Below are positions 33,329 to 42,066 of a stretch of 64,000 nt of DNA, piece by piece. The position numbers and the translations under genes were made by a program. The stretch comes from Dokdonella_A sp040005635 (lineage in GTDB: Bacteria > Pseudomonadota > Gammaproteobacteria > Xanthomonadales > Rhodanobacteraceae), in assembly GCA_040005635.1 (NCBI GenBank), contig JBDTYM010000003.1, positions 32,033 to 96,032 of the forward strand, given 5' to 3'. The notes beneath the pieces were generated by a model. The model did not search any database. It was given only the letters and a program-made list of their open reading frames with translations, and had not been told where the DNA came from. The first letter of the stretch is position 1, and each line of letters begins with the position of its first letter.

Positions 33329-35497
33329 ATGGCCACGACTGCGGCCTTGCATGCGCGGGCGCCGACGGTGAGTCAGCCTCCCGCCGACGTGCGCGCACTC
33401 GAGCAGCAGCTGGCCGTCTACCTGCCGGCCGAGCAGGTCGCGCGCGTTCGGCGTGCGTATGAGGTTGGCGCGATAGCCCACGAAGGGCAGACGCGCAAAA
33501 GCGGCGAACCGTACATCACCCATCCGGTTGCCGTCGCCGGCATCCTGGCCGAACTCGGCATGGATGCCGAAACGATCATCGCCGCGATCCTGCACGACAC
33601 GCTGGAGGACACGCAGCTGACCTCGGAGCAGATCGGCTCCGAGTTTGGCGCCACCGTGGTCGAACTCGTCGACGGCGTCACCAAGCTCGACAAAGTGCGT
33701 TTCCGCAACCGCCAGGAAGCCGCTGCAGAGAGTTTCCGCAAGATGCTGCTGGCGATGGCGCGCGATTTGCGCGTGATCCTGATCAAGTTGGCCGATCGTC
33801 TGCACAACATGCGAACGCTAGGCTCGATGGCGGTCGAAGCGCGCCGCCGCATTGCCCGCGAGACGCTCGACATCTATGCGCCGATCGCGCAGCGCCTCGG
33901 CATGAACCGGTTCAAGGCAGAGCTGCAGGATCTCGGTTTCCGCGCCCTCTATCCAGACCGCCACCGAGTCATCTCGGAACGCATCCGCGCCCTGCTCGGC
34001 AACCGCCGCGAAGCGATGTCGCGCATCGAGATGGCGCTCAACACGCGACTGGAATCCGAACAGATCCCACACCGCGTCGTCAGCCGGATCAAATCGCCTT
34101 TCAGCATCTACTCGAAGATGCAGGGCGAGCACAAATCGTTTGCGCAAGTCATGGACGTGTACGGGTTTCGCGTCGTCGTCGACAGCGTGCCGCACGCCTA
34201 TCACGCGCTCGGCGCCGTGCACGGTTTGTACAAACCGCTGGAGGGACGCTTCCGCGACTTCATAGCGATCCCGAAGGCGAACGGCTATCAGTCGCTGCAC
34301 ACCGTGCTGTTCGGGCCGTTCGGCGCGCCGATCGAGATTCAGATCCGCACCGAGGACATGGACCGTGTTGCCGAGCGCGGAGTCGCCGCCCATTGGGTTT
34401 ACAAGACCGACGCCTCGCCGTCCAACAGTGCGCAGAGCCGTGCGCGCGAATGGGTGTCCAATCTCGTCGATCGGCAGACGCAGACGCCGTCGTCGCTGGA
34501 GTTCATCGAGAACGTCAAGGTCGATCTGTTCCCAGATGAGGTTTACCTGTTCACGCCGAAGGGTCAGATTCTGGCGCTGCCGCGCAACGCGACCGCGCTC
34601 GATTTCGCCTACTTCGTACATACCGATGTCGGCGATCATGCCGTTGCCGCGCGCGCCGACAAGAAGCTGGTGCCATTGCGCACGCGACTGGTCAGCGGCC
34701 AGACCGTCGAGATCGTCACGGCGCCCTCCGCGGCACCGAGTCCACAATGGCTGGAGTGGGTCGTTTCCGGCCGTGCGCGTACTGCGATCCGGCATCATCT
34801 GAAACGCCTGCAGCACGAGGACGCGGTCGATTTCGGGCACCGCATGCTCGATCGCGCGTTCGCCTCGCTCGACGCCTCGCTCGAAGGCATTCCGCACGCG
34901 GTCCTGGACCGCTATCTATCCGAGCAGAAGTACAAGCGTCTCGAGGAGCTGCTCGCCGATATCGCGCTCGGCAACCGCGTCGCCGACTCGGTTGCGCAAG
35001 CTCTGCTCAACACCCAGGGCGAACAGCCGCATGCGTCGCGGCCTCACAGCAGCGAGAAGATTCTGATCACCGGCGCCGAACGCGGCGTGCTGAGCTTCGG
35101 CAACTGCTGTCACCCGGTTCCCGGCGACGAGATCATGGGTTATCTCTCCGCCGGCAAGGGCATCGTCGTGCATCGTGTCGAGTGCCCGAACGTGCCGGAG
35201 CTGCGCAAGTCACCCGAGCGCTGCATCGAGATCGCCTGGGACGCCGACGTGCAGGGCGACTACAAGGTCGAGCTGCGCATCGAAGTCAGCAACAAGCCTG
35301 GTGTGCTCGCCCAGGTCGCTGCAGCGATCGCCGAAGCGGGTTCGAACATCGAGAACGTCGAATACAAGGAACGCGACCTGTCCACGGCGACGATGCTGTT
35401 CACGATCGAAGTGCAGGGACGCAAGCACCTCGCCGATGTGATGCGACGCGTGCGCCGGCTGCAGGTCGTCACCGCGGTTCGGCGCCATCCGGTATGA
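33329..35497 (+). CDS. spoT: bifunctional (p)ppGpp synthetase/hydrolase
   Basis: 722-aa RelA/SpoT homologue controlling the stringent response. Domains in order: HD hydrolase (HPVAVAGIL, then AILHDTLEDT with His89-Asp90), synthetase (SRIKSPFSIYSKM around residue 253, FRDFIAIPKANGYQSLHT, IEIQIRTEDMDRVAERGVAA), TGS (FTPKGQILALPRNATALDFA at about 405), and C-terminal ACT (VSNKPGVLAQVAAAIAEAGS at about 655). Both catalytic halves keep their key residues, so it is probably bifunctional. It sits between rpoZ and ridA-recG as in many gammaproteobacteria. Confidence 0.96.
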   Translation: MATTAALHARAPTVSQPPADVRALEQQLAVYLPAEQVARVRRAYEVGAIAHEGQTRKSGEPYITHPVAVAGILAELGMDAETIIAAILHDTLEDTQLTSEQIGSEFGATVVELVDGVTKLDKVRFRNRQEAAAESFRKMLLAMARDLRVILIKLADRLHNMRTLGSMAVEARRRIARETLDIYAPIAQRLGMNRFKAELQDLGFRALYPDRHRVISERIRALLGNRREAMSRIEMALNTRLESEQIPHRVVSRIKSPFSIYSKMQGEHKSFAQVMDVYGFRVVVDSVPHAYHALGAVHGLYKPLEGRFRDFIAIPKANGYQSLHTVLFGPFGAPIEIQIRTEDMDRVAERGVAAHWVYKTDASPSNSAQSRAREWVSNLVDRQTQTPSSLEFIENVKVDLFPDEVYLFTPKGQILALPRNATALDFAYFVHTDVGDHAVAARADKKLVPLRTRLVSGQTVEIVTAPSAAPSPQWLEWVVSGRARTAIRHHLKRLQHEDAVDFGHRMLDRAFASLDASLEGIPHAVLDRYLSEQKYKRLEELLADIALGNRVADSVAQALLNTQGEQPHASRPHSSEKILITGAERGVLSFGNCCHPVPGDEIMGYLSAGKGIVVHRVECPNVPELRKSPERCIEIAWDADVQGDYKVELRIEVSNKPGVLAQVAAAIAEAGSNIENVEYKERDLSTATMLFTIEVQGRKHLADVMRRVRRLQVVTAVRRHPV

Positions 35498-35536
35498 CGG
35501 CGCAGGCCGGATGAGAACGGTGGATTCGCGCTCTTG

Positions 35537-35564
35537 TTGACGTTTGACTTTTGACCTTCGACAC
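35537..35564. repeat. heptad TTGACNN direct repeats upstream of ridA
   Basis: TTGACGT-TTGACTT-TTGACCT-TCGACAC: three exact TTGACNN heptads in tandem plus a degenerate fourth, immediately upstream of ridA. The third copy overlaps the likely -35 box. Confidence 0.7.
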
Positions 35565-35578
35565 TCGCGCGATATTCA
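35551..35578 (+). promoter_or_regulatory. sigma-70 promoter of ridA
   Basis: TTGACC (35551-35556), 16-bp spacer, TATTCA (35573-35578), 15 nt before the ridA ATG. The -35 is the third of a series of TTGACNN heptads. Confidence 0.45.
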
Positions 35579-35593
35579 TGCGAGCAGATTCCC

Positions 35594-35980
35594 ATGACGC
35601 GAAAAATCATCCATAGCGACCGGGCCCCTAAGGCAATCGGCCCGTATTCGCAGGCCGTGCGAGTCGGCCACACGGTGTACTTGTCCGGACAGATTCCGCT
35701 CGATCCGAGCACCGGCGAACTCGTCGGCGGCGACATCACAGCGCAGGCGCGCCGCGTTTTCGAAAACCTGACCGCGGTGTGTACTGCGGCCGGCGGCTCA
35801 CTCGCCGACATCGTACGTGCCGGCATCTACCTGACCGATCTCGGCGACTTCGCTGCGGTCAATGCGGTGATGGCGGAATACTGCAAGGAGCCTTTCCCGG
35901 CGCGCTCGACGATCGGTGTTTCGGCGTTGCCACGCGGTGCGCGCGTCGAAGTCGACGCGATCCTCGTGCTCGGCGAATAA
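35594..35980 (+). CDS. ridA: RidA family reactive enamine/imine deaminase
   Basis: 128-aa trimeric enzyme that hydrolyses reactive 2-aminoacrylate-type enamines formed by PLP enzymes. Conserved features are APKAIGPYSQAV at the N terminus, YLSGQIPLDP, and the active-site arginine in DIVRAGIYLTDL (Arg near residue 76). PARSTIGVSALPRGARVEVD closes the domain. Full length. It lies between spoT and recG on the same strand, likely with its own promoter. Confidence 0.95.
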   Translation: MTRKIIHSDRAPKAIGPYSQAVRVGHTVYLSGQIPLDPSTGELVGGDITAQARRVFENLTAVCTAAGGSLADIVRAGIYLTDLGDFAAVNAVMAEYCKEPFPARSTIGVSALPRGARVEVDAILVLGE

Positions 35981-36002
35981 GTGAGCGGGTCGGGCGCGAA
36001 CG

Positions 36003-38114
36003 ATGCCGCGCTCCGCACGATTCCCGGCGTCCAGCGGTACTGATAGCGGCCTCGCGCCGGTGACTGCGCTGGCGGGAGTAGGGCCGGCATTCGCGCAGGC
36101 GCTGCAACGGCTCGGCCTCACACGCGTGCAGGACCTGTGGTTCCACCTGCCGCTGCGCTACGAGGACCGCACGCGCATCACGCCGATCCGCGAACTGCGT
36201 ATCGGCGAAAGCGCGCAGGTCGAGGGCGTCGTCGAGGCGGTCGAGCGCGGCTTTCGCTATCGGCCGCAACTGCGCGTTGCGATCGGAGACGATTCGCACG
36301 CGACGCTGTCCCTGCGCTTCTTCCATTTCAACCGCACGCAGGCCGAGCAGTTCGCGCCAGGTGCGCGCTTTCTTTGTTACGGCGCCGTCCGCCACGGCGC
36401 CCACGGTGCGGAGATCGTGCATCCGGAGTATCGGCGCGTGCTCGGCGATGCGCCGGCGCCCACCGAAGACCGGCTGACCCCGATCTACCCCACCACCGAG
36501 GGTCTTGGCCAGAAGCGTCTCGCCGGCGTGATCGCGCGTGCTCTGGAACACTTGCCCGATGCGGCGGCGCTGGAACTGATTCCGCTCGAGCTGGGCGCGC
36601 CGTTGCGGCTGACGTCGTTGCGCGACGCGTTGCTGACCGTGCATCGTCCCGCGCTGGACGTCGACGTCGGCGAGCTCGCACTGGGCCATCATCCGGCACA
36701 ACAGCGGTTGGCGTTCGAGGAACTGCTGACGCATCACCTCAGCCTCAAGCGCCTGCGCGCACAGGTGCGCCGCCACGCCGCGACGCCGCTGACGGGCGAT
36801 GGCCGCCTGCGCACTGCGCTGCGCGGGCAGCTGCCGTTTAAGTTGACCTCGGCACAGCAGCGCGTCGCCGCCGAAATCGAGAGCGATCTGGCGAAGGCGA
36901 CGCCGATGCTGCGCCTGGTCCAAGGCGATGTTGGTTCCGGCAAGACCGTCGTCGCCGCGCTGGCTGCGCTTGCTGCCGTTGAGGCAGGCTGCCAGGCGGC
37001 GCTGGTCGCGCCGACCGAATTGCTTGCCGAGCAGCACTGGAGGAATTTTCAGTCGTGGCTGCAGCCGCTCGGCATCGAACCGATCTGGCTGTCCGGCAAG
37101 GTGCAGGGGCGCGCGCGCGAGGCGGCGTGCCATGCTGTCGCGGCTGGGGCGCCGATCGTGATCGGCACGCACGCGTTGATGCAGGAAGGCGTCGTGTTCA
37201 ACCAGCTCGCACTCGCGATCATCGATGAGCAGCATCGCTTCGGCGTGCATCAGCGACTGGCCCTGCGCGAAAAAGGCCGCAGCGGTGAATCGGTGCCGCA
37301 TCAGCTGGTGCTGACCGCGACGCCGATCCCGCGCACGCTGGCCATGACGGCCTACGCCGATCTCGATGTGTCGGTGATCGACGAGTTGCCGCCGGGGCGT
37401 ATGCCGATCCAAACCGTCGCCATCTCGAACGCGCGCCGCGGCGAAGTGATCGAGCGCATCCGTGCCGCTTGCGCCGAGGGGCGCCAAGCCTATTGGGTGT
37501 GTACCTTGATCGAAGAGTCCGAACAACTGGAAGCGCAGGCTGCCGAGGTGGCCTATGCAGAGCTCGTGGCGGCACTGCCGGAGCTGCGCGTCGGTCTCGT
37601 GCATGGACGGCTCAAACCGAAAGAGAAACAGGCCTCGATGGATGCGTTCAAGGCCGGCGAAACGCGCGTGCTGGTGGCGACGACGGTGATCGAAGTGGGC
37701 GTCGACGTACCGAATGCGAGTTTGATGATCATCGAAAATGCCGAGCGTCTCGGTCTCGCCCAGCTCCACCAGTTGCGTGGTCGCGTCGGCCGCGGCAGCG
37801 CCGCGTCGAGCTGCGTGCTGCTGTATCAGAATCCATTGTCGCAGACGGCGCGGGCGCGACTCGAAGTCATGCGCGAGACCGGCGATGGCTTTCGTATCGC
37901 CGAGAAGGATCTCGAACTGCGCGGTCCCGGCGAACTGCTCGGCACGCGGCAGACGGGCCAGCTCGCGTTTCGGGTGGCCGATCTCGCGCGTGACGCGGCC
38001 TTGCTGCCTTCCGTGCAGCGCATCGGCGAGGTGTTGCTGCGCGAACACCCCGAACTGGCCGAGCGACTGATTGAGCGGTGGATCGGTGGCGCCGCCCGTT
38101 ACGCAGGCGCATAG
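36003..38114 (+). CDS. recG: ATP-dependent DNA helicase RecG
   Basis: 703-aa branch-migration helicase that remodels stalled forks and Holliday junctions. The N-terminal wedge (OB) domain begins with VTALAGVGPAFAQALQRLGL. The helicase part has Walker A GDVGSGKT at 308-315, the DEQH box (408-411) in IIDEQHRFGVHQR, TATPIPRTLAMT (motif III) and VATTVIEVGVDVPNASLMII (motif V). The C terminus has RIAEKDLELRGPGELLGTRQ. Length is slightly above E. coli RecG (693 aa). It starts 22 nt after ridA. Confidence 0.97.
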   Translation: MPRSARFPASSGTDSGLAPVTALAGVGPAFAQALQRLGLTRVQDLWFHLPLRYEDRTRITPIRELRIGESAQVEGVVEAVERGFRYRPQLRVAIGDDSHATLSLRFFHFNRTQAEQFAPGARFLCYGAVRHGAHGAEIVHPEYRRVLGDAPAPTEDRLTPIYPTTEGLGQKRLAGVIARALEHLPDAAALELIPLELGAPLRLTSLRDALLTVHRPALDVDVGELALGHHPAQQRLAFEELLTHHLSLKRLRAQVRRHAATPLTGDGRLRTALRGQLPFKLTSAQQRVAAEIESDLAKATPMLRLVQGDVGSGKTVVAALAALAAVEAGCQAALVAPTELLAEQHWRNFQSWLQPLGIEPIWLSGKVQGRAREAACHAVAAGAPIVIGTHALMQEGVVFNQLALAIIDEQHRFGVHQRLALREKGRSGESVPHQLVLTATPIPRTLAMTAYADLDVSVIDELPPGRMPIQTVAISNARRGEVIERIRAACAEGRQAYWVCTLIEESEQLEAQAAEVAYAELVAALPELRVGLVHGRLKPKEKQASMDAFKAGETRVLVATTVIEVGVDVPNASLMIIENAERLGLAQLHQLRGRVGRGSAASSCVLLYQNPLSQTARARLEVMRETGDGFRIAEKDLELRGPGELLGTRQTGQLAFRVADLARDAALLPSVQRIGEVLLREHPELAERLIERWIGGAARYAGA

Positions 38115-38355
38115 AGCGACGCATCACGCCGCCACACACGGCCGATTCAGCACGCGAGTCGAGTCTTCATGGCTGCCCGCTCGCTGTAGTCGCGGACCGA
38201 GTTTCGGCGAATGGAGCGAAGCCGAGTTCGTGCATAAGGTTTCGTTGCATCATGGCGAAACTCTGGCGGAGCAGACGGCTATCATGGGTGAACGCGGCCA
38301 CGATGGCGTGGCTCTCGGATGGCATGGTGTCCGCAAACGACAATGTGAACGTCAC

Positions 38356-39120
38356 ATGGGGCGTGTGAGCATACGTCCGTTCTCGCGTTTGCGTTCGGGC
38401 TTCGCACTGCTCGATTGCCGCGAGTTCCGACTGGTACGCGCAAGGTGTCCTTTCTGCGGCCCAGGTATTTTCGTGCGGTTGAATGCCACCGAAGCCGGCG
38501 TCCGTTGCGTTCGCTGCGCGGCCAGCGCGGTGCATCTGCAGCTGAGCTGGGCGATCCGCGAAACTCTGCCTGATCTGTCGACTCGCGACGTGTGCGAACT
38601 GTCGGCGCGCGGCCCGCTGGTCGACTACCTGCAACGAAACGCGCGCACGCTCACTGTGTCCGAATACTTCGAGGACGTCAGCCCCGGTGCATTGCGCGGC
38701 GGTGTGCGCTGCGAGGACGTGCAGCGGCTGACCTATGCCGATTCGAGTTTCGACATGGTCAGCCATACGGAAGTGCTCGAGCATGTGCCGGATGATGCGC
38801 TCGCGCTCGGTGAACTGTTGCGCGTATTGCGACCCGGAGGAGTCATGCTATTCACGGTGCCACTGCATTCGGGCGAATGCACCCTGGAGCGCGCGCGCCT
38901 CGTCGATGGCGGAATTGAGCATCTGCGCGAACCGGTCTACCACAACGATCCGCAGCGTCGCGAGAGTGGAATACTGGCGTTTCGCGACTATGGTCGTGAC
39001 ATTCTCGACCGTTTGGGCAGCGCCGGCTTCGTCGACGCGAAAATGCTGCCTTCACGCCCGGACCTGCCGTGGCTTGAGCCGCGCGAGATCGTGCACGCGC
39101 GTAAACCGTTCAACGCCTGA
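38356..39120 (+). CDS. class I SAM-dependent methyltransferase with N-terminal zinc ribbon
   Basis: 254-aa Methyltransf_11-like protein. A four-cysteine ribbon is near the N terminus (CPFC at 31-34 and CVRC at 51-54). The SAM-binding motif I position reads VCELSARGPLVDYL, lacking the usual GxGxG, while the post-motif region is strong: SFDMVSHTEVLEHVPDDALA followed by LGELLRVLRPGGVMLFTVPL. The substrate is unknown. The start is uncertain: the frame is open from 38071, but no upstream ATG has a Shine-Dalgarno; ATG 38356 keeps the ribbon, and GTG 38365 is also possible. The upstream 241 bp to recG hold no other gene that I can support. Confidence 0.75.
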   Translation: MGRVSIRPFSRLRSGFALLDCREFRLVRARCPFCGPGIFVRLNATEAGVRCVRCAASAVHLQLSWAIRETLPDLSTRDVCELSARGPLVDYLQRNARTLTVSEYFEDVSPGALRGGVRCEDVQRLTYADSSFDMVSHTEVLEHVPDDALALGELLRVLRPGGVMLFTVPLHSGECTLERARLVDGGIEHLREPVYHNDPQRRESGILAFRDYGRDILDRLGSAGFVDAKMLPSRPDLPWLEPREIVHARKPFNA

Positions 39121-39130
39121 GGAAGTCTGC

Positions 39131-39158
39131 ATGACTTCGGCTCAATGACTTCGGCTCA
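39131..39158. repeat. perfect 14-bp tandem duplication at the nucleoside hydrolase start
   Basis: ATGACTTCGGCTCA occurs twice head to tail (39131-39144, 39145-39158). The first ATG has the well-placed GAGGAA ribosome site but reads MTSAQ then TGA; the second ATG, overlapping that TGA, opens the real gene with the same five residues. Confidence 0.95.
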
Positions 39159-40074
39159 AATGCTCATCGACACCGATCCCGGCGTCGACGACGCGCTCGC
39201 GATCCTGATGGCGCATCGGCATGCACGCGTCGTGGGGCTGACGATCGCGGCCGGCAATGTCGGCCTTGCGCATACGGTGGCCAATGCCCTGAAGCTCGTC
39301 GACGTCATCGGCACGCAGACGCCCGTATTCCCCGGTTGTCCGTGTCCGCTGGTGCGGCCTGCCGCCGACGCAGGTTTCGTGCACGGCGCCGACGGTTTCG
39401 GCGATACCGGCTACACACTTTCAATGCACCGCGCCGCCGACGAACACGCGGTCGCGGCGATCCTGCGCCTGTCGCGCGAGCACGCGGGCCAGCTGACTCT
39501 GGTCGCGCTGGCGCCGCTGACGAATCTCGCGCTGGCGCTGCGCCTCGATCCCGAACTGCCGTCGCGGGTCGCGCGGCTGGTCGTGATGGGCGGTGCGGTG
39601 AGCGGGCGCGGCAATACGCACCTGCTGCCGGCCGAGTTCAATATCGGATTCGATGCCGAGGCTGCGCACATCGTGTTCTCCGCGTGGCCGCAGTTCGATC
39701 TGGTCGACTGGGAGGCCTGTGTGCGTCATGCGATGGATTTCGCATGGTTCGATCATACGGTCGCCGACGGAGACGCATCGGCGTGGTTCTATCAGGCGAT
39801 CTCGCGCAAGGCGCGCCGGTTCAGTGAAATGCGCGGCCGCCGGGGGATGATCGCGGCGGACGCACTCGCCATGGCAGTGGCACTCGATCCGGGCATCGTG
39901 CGCCGCGCCGAGGCGCACCACGTCGGGATAGAACTCACCGGTAGTCTTACCCGCGGCGCCACCGTCGTCGACTGGGAGGACCGTCTCGGTCGTTGCGCCA
40001 ACGCGCGCATCGTGCTCGACGTCGATCAGGCGCGATTCGAGGCAATGGTCGCGCGGGCGCTGGGCGTCACATAG
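39145..40074 (+). CDS. nucleoside hydrolase family protein
   Basis: 309-aa inosine-uridine-preferring nucleoside hydrolase homologue that would cleave ribonucleosides to base and ribose. The calcium-binding signature DTDPGVDDALAILMAH is at residues 9-24; VHGADGFGDTG and EFNIGFDAEAAHIV are the later conserved blocks. The C-terminal region reads MIAADALAMAVALDP, keeping the Asp but not the His of protozoal/E. coli enzymes. It has a duplicated start: the ribosome site serves an upstream ATG whose frame stops after five codons, and its TGA overlaps this gene's ATG, so translation probably reinitiates. It follows the methyltransferase by 24 nt. Confidence 0.9.
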   Translation: MTSAQMLIDTDPGVDDALAILMAHRHARVVGLTIAAGNVGLAHTVANALKLVDVIGTQTPVFPGCPCPLVRPAADAGFVHGADGFGDTGYTLSMHRAADEHAVAAILRLSREHAGQLTLVALAPLTNLALALRLDPELPSRVARLVVMGGAVSGRGNTHLLPAEFNIGFDAEAAHIVFSAWPQFDLVDWEACVRHAMDFAWFDHTVADGDASAWFYQAISRKARRFSEMRGRRGMIAADALAMAVALDPGIVRRAEAHHVGIELTGSLTRGATVVDWEDRLGRCANARIVLDVDQARFEAMVARALGVT

Positions 40075-40113
40075 GCCTGAGCGGCATCTTGCCTCGCGCT
40101 GCGCCTGCCGGAC

Positions 40114-40143
40114 TTGCACGAGCAGGCCTCGGCCGGCTACACT
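40114..40143 (+). promoter_or_regulatory. sigma-70 promoter of rpmE2
   Basis: TTGCAC (40114-40119), 18-bp spacer, TACACT (40138-40143); the layout is the same as the rpoZ promoter. It predicts a leader of about 33 nt. Confidence 0.6.
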
Positions 40144-40182
40144 GCCGCTCTTGTATTCATCGCCAAGCCGCTGAGAAGACTC

Positions 40183-40425
40183 ATGAAAGCCGACATCCAT
40201 CCGAAGTACCAACCGGTCGTGTTCCAGGACATCTCCAGCGACTTCTCGTTCCTGACGCAGTCCACGATGACCAGCAAAGACAAGATCAAGTGGGAAGACG
40301 GCGAGGAATATCCGCTGATCAAGGTGGAAATCTCCAGCCATTCGCACCCGTTCTTCACCGGCAAGCAGAAGATCGTGGACACGGCGGGCCGCGTCGACAA
40401 GTTCCGTCGCCGCTACGCCAAGTAA
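40183..40425 (+). CDS. rpmE2: type B 50S ribosomal protein L31
   Basis: 80-aa ribosomal protein L31 of type B, the zinc-independent form: it begins MKADIHPKYQPVVFQDISSD and lacks the CxxC pairs of type A. SSHSHPFFTGKQKIVDTAGR and VDKFRRRYAK complete the family pattern. Type B paralogues are often induced by zinc limitation, but no Zur-like box is evident here. It has its own promoter and a strong terminator, so it is monocistronic. Confidence 0.96.
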   Translation: MKADIHPKYQPVVFQDISSDFSFLTQSTMTSKDKIKWEDGEEYPLIKVEISSHSHPFFTGKQKIVDTAGRVDKFRRRYAK

Positions 40426-40738
40426 AGCTGGGCCAGCCATATTCCGGTCCGTGCGTTGATGCACGAGGGGCTGGAATCTGGGGCTGATCCACAATGGTAG
40501 AACGCCGGCCGCAAGGTCGGCGTTTTGCGTTTACGGGCGCCGAAAAGCGGATGAAATTCTTTTCATCCATTGCAGGGCGGATCCGTGGCCGGCTTGATTC
40601 GATCAGGCCGCACACGCATATGCTGCCATGCAATAATTGTGTGTTGACCGCGCCTTAGTATCGCGGCCACCTATCGCATCCCGCTGCCGCTCCGCCGCCG
40701 TGTGCGCGTAGCGGCGGCACGCCGCCAGGAGTCCCGTC
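40426..40738. other. 313-bp intergenic region rpmE2-gltA
   Basis: No gene seen. It contains the rpmE2 terminator, a small perfect inverted repeat GATGAAA-TTCT-TTTCATC (40550-40567), and GC-rich inverted sequence just before the gltA ribosome site. Weak promoter-like hexamers exist (for example TTGATT at 40594 and CATATG at 40617, 17 bp apart), but I cannot choose between them. Confidence 0.6.
40501..40526 (+). terminator. intrinsic terminator of rpmE2
   Basis: Stem AACGCCGGCC / GGTCGGCGTT (one G-T wobble) closed by a GCAA tetraloop and followed by a T-run. Confidence 0.85.
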
Positions 40739-42031
40739 GTGTCCGACAAAACCGTCCAGCTCACCGATCCCGCCACGAACAAGAGCACGAGCCTTCCAAT
40801 CGTGACCGGAACGCTTGGCGATCCGGCCATCGACATCGGCAAGCTCAACAAGGAAACAGGCTACTTCACGTTCGATCCGGGCTTCATGGCGACTGCGGCG
40901 ACGCGCAGCGCAGTGACCTTCATCGACGGCGATGCCGGCGTGCTGCTTTATCGCGGCTACCCGATCGAGCAGCTCGCCAAGCAGTCGAGCTTCCTCGAGG
41001 TGGCCTACCTGTTGATCAACGGCGAACTGCCGGACAAGACCAAGTTCTCGGCCTTCGAGGACGAAGTCACGCATCACACGATGATGCACGAGGCGCTGAA
41101 AAACTTCCTGCACGGCTTCCACTACGACGCGCATCCGATGGCGATGCTGTGCGCTTCGATCGCGTCGCTGTCGGCGTTCTACCACGACACGCTCGACATG
41201 AACGATCCCGAACAGCGTCGTCTCGCTGCGATCCGTCTGATCGCGAAGGTGCCGACGATCGCTGCGGCCGCGTACCGCTACTCGATCGGCTGGCCGATCC
41301 GCTATCCGCGCAACAATCTGGACTACGTGACGCGCTTCCTGCACATGATGTTCGAGGTGCCGAGCGAGCCCTTGCAGCTGAGCCCGGTCGCCGCGAAGGC
41401 ACTGGATCTGTTGTTCATCCTGCATGCCGATCACGAGCAGAACGCGAGTACCTCGACGGTGCGTCTGGTCGGTTCGACCGGTGCGAATCCCTACGCGTGC
41501 GTCGCAGCCGGTATTGCCGCGTTGTGGGGGCCCGCGCATGGGGGCGCCAACGAAGCGGTGCTCAAGATGCTCGGCGAGATCGGTGACGCGAAGAACGTCG
41601 GCAAGGCGGTCGAGAAGGCGAAGGACAAGAACTCCGGATTCCGCCTGATGGGCTTCGGTCATCGCGTCTACAAGAACTTCGACCCGCGCGCGACGATCAT
41701 CCGCGAGATGTGCCACAAGGTGCTGGCCGACCTCAACGTCAACGATCCACTGCTCGACGTTGCGCTCGCGCTGGAGGAAGTGGCACTGAAGGATTCCTAC
41801 TTCGTCGAACGCAAGCTGTATCCGAACGTCGACTTCTACTCCGGCCTGATCTACAAGGCCTTGAAGTTGCCGACCGAAATGTTCACGGTCATGTTCGCGA
41901 TCGCGCGCACCGCCGGTTGGGTCGCGCACTGGCTCGAGCAGCATCTCGATCCGGAGACCAAGATCGGCCGTCCGCGCCAGATCTACACGGGATCGCCGAA
42001 GCGCGACTACGTCGGCATCGACAAGCGCTAG
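40739..42031 (+). CDS. gltA: citrate synthase (type II)
   Basis: 430-aa enzyme condensing acetyl-CoA and oxaloacetate, first step of the TCA cycle; the large NADH-sensitive hexameric type by length. The N-terminal beta domain has FTFDPGFMATAATRSAVTFI and YRGYPIEQLA. Catalytic histidines lie in HADHEQNASTSTVR and MGFGHRVYKNFDPRA, and the catalytic Asp in YPNVDFYSGLIY. The start is GTG 40739 with AGGAG 7 nt upstream. It is convergent with the unknown gene coupled to PBP1A; a short GC hairpin lies in the 35-bp gap. Confidence 0.97.
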   Translation: MSDKTVQLTDPATNKSTSLPIVTGTLGDPAIDIGKLNKETGYFTFDPGFMATAATRSAVTFIDGDAGVLLYRGYPIEQLAKQSSFLEVAYLLINGELPDKTKFSAFEDEVTHHTMMHEALKNFLHGFHYDAHPMAMLCASIASLSAFYHDTLDMNDPEQRRLAAIRLIAKVPTIAAAAYRYSIGWPIRYPRNNLDYVTRFLHMMFEVPSEPLQLSPVAAKALDLLFILHADHEQNASTSTVRLVGSTGANPYACVAAGIAALWGPAHGGANEAVLKMLGEIGDAKNVGKAVEKAKDKNSGFRLMGFGHRVYKNFDPRATIIREMCHKVLADLNVNDPLLDVALALEEVALKDSYFVERKLYPNVDFYSGLIYKALKLPTEMFTVMFAIARTAGWVAHWLEQHLDPETKIGRPRQIYTGSPKRDYVGIDKR

Positions 42032-42045
42032 GATTTATTCGCGCT

Positions 42046-42061
42046 GCGGCGGAGCCGCCGC
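42046..42061. terminator. GC hairpin between gltA and the convergent gene
   Basis: GCGGCG-GAGC-CGCCGC type stem-loop in the 35-bp gap between two convergent genes. It lacks a T-run, so intrinsic termination is uncertain. Confidence 0.35.
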
Positions 42062-42066
42062 GGCGC

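Noticed and set aside
35859..38048. 729-aa minus-strand open frame opposite recG
   Set aside because: Composition (His/Gln/Arg-rich, no motifs) is typical of antisense of high-GC coding sequence; recG on the plus strand carries all helicase motifs.
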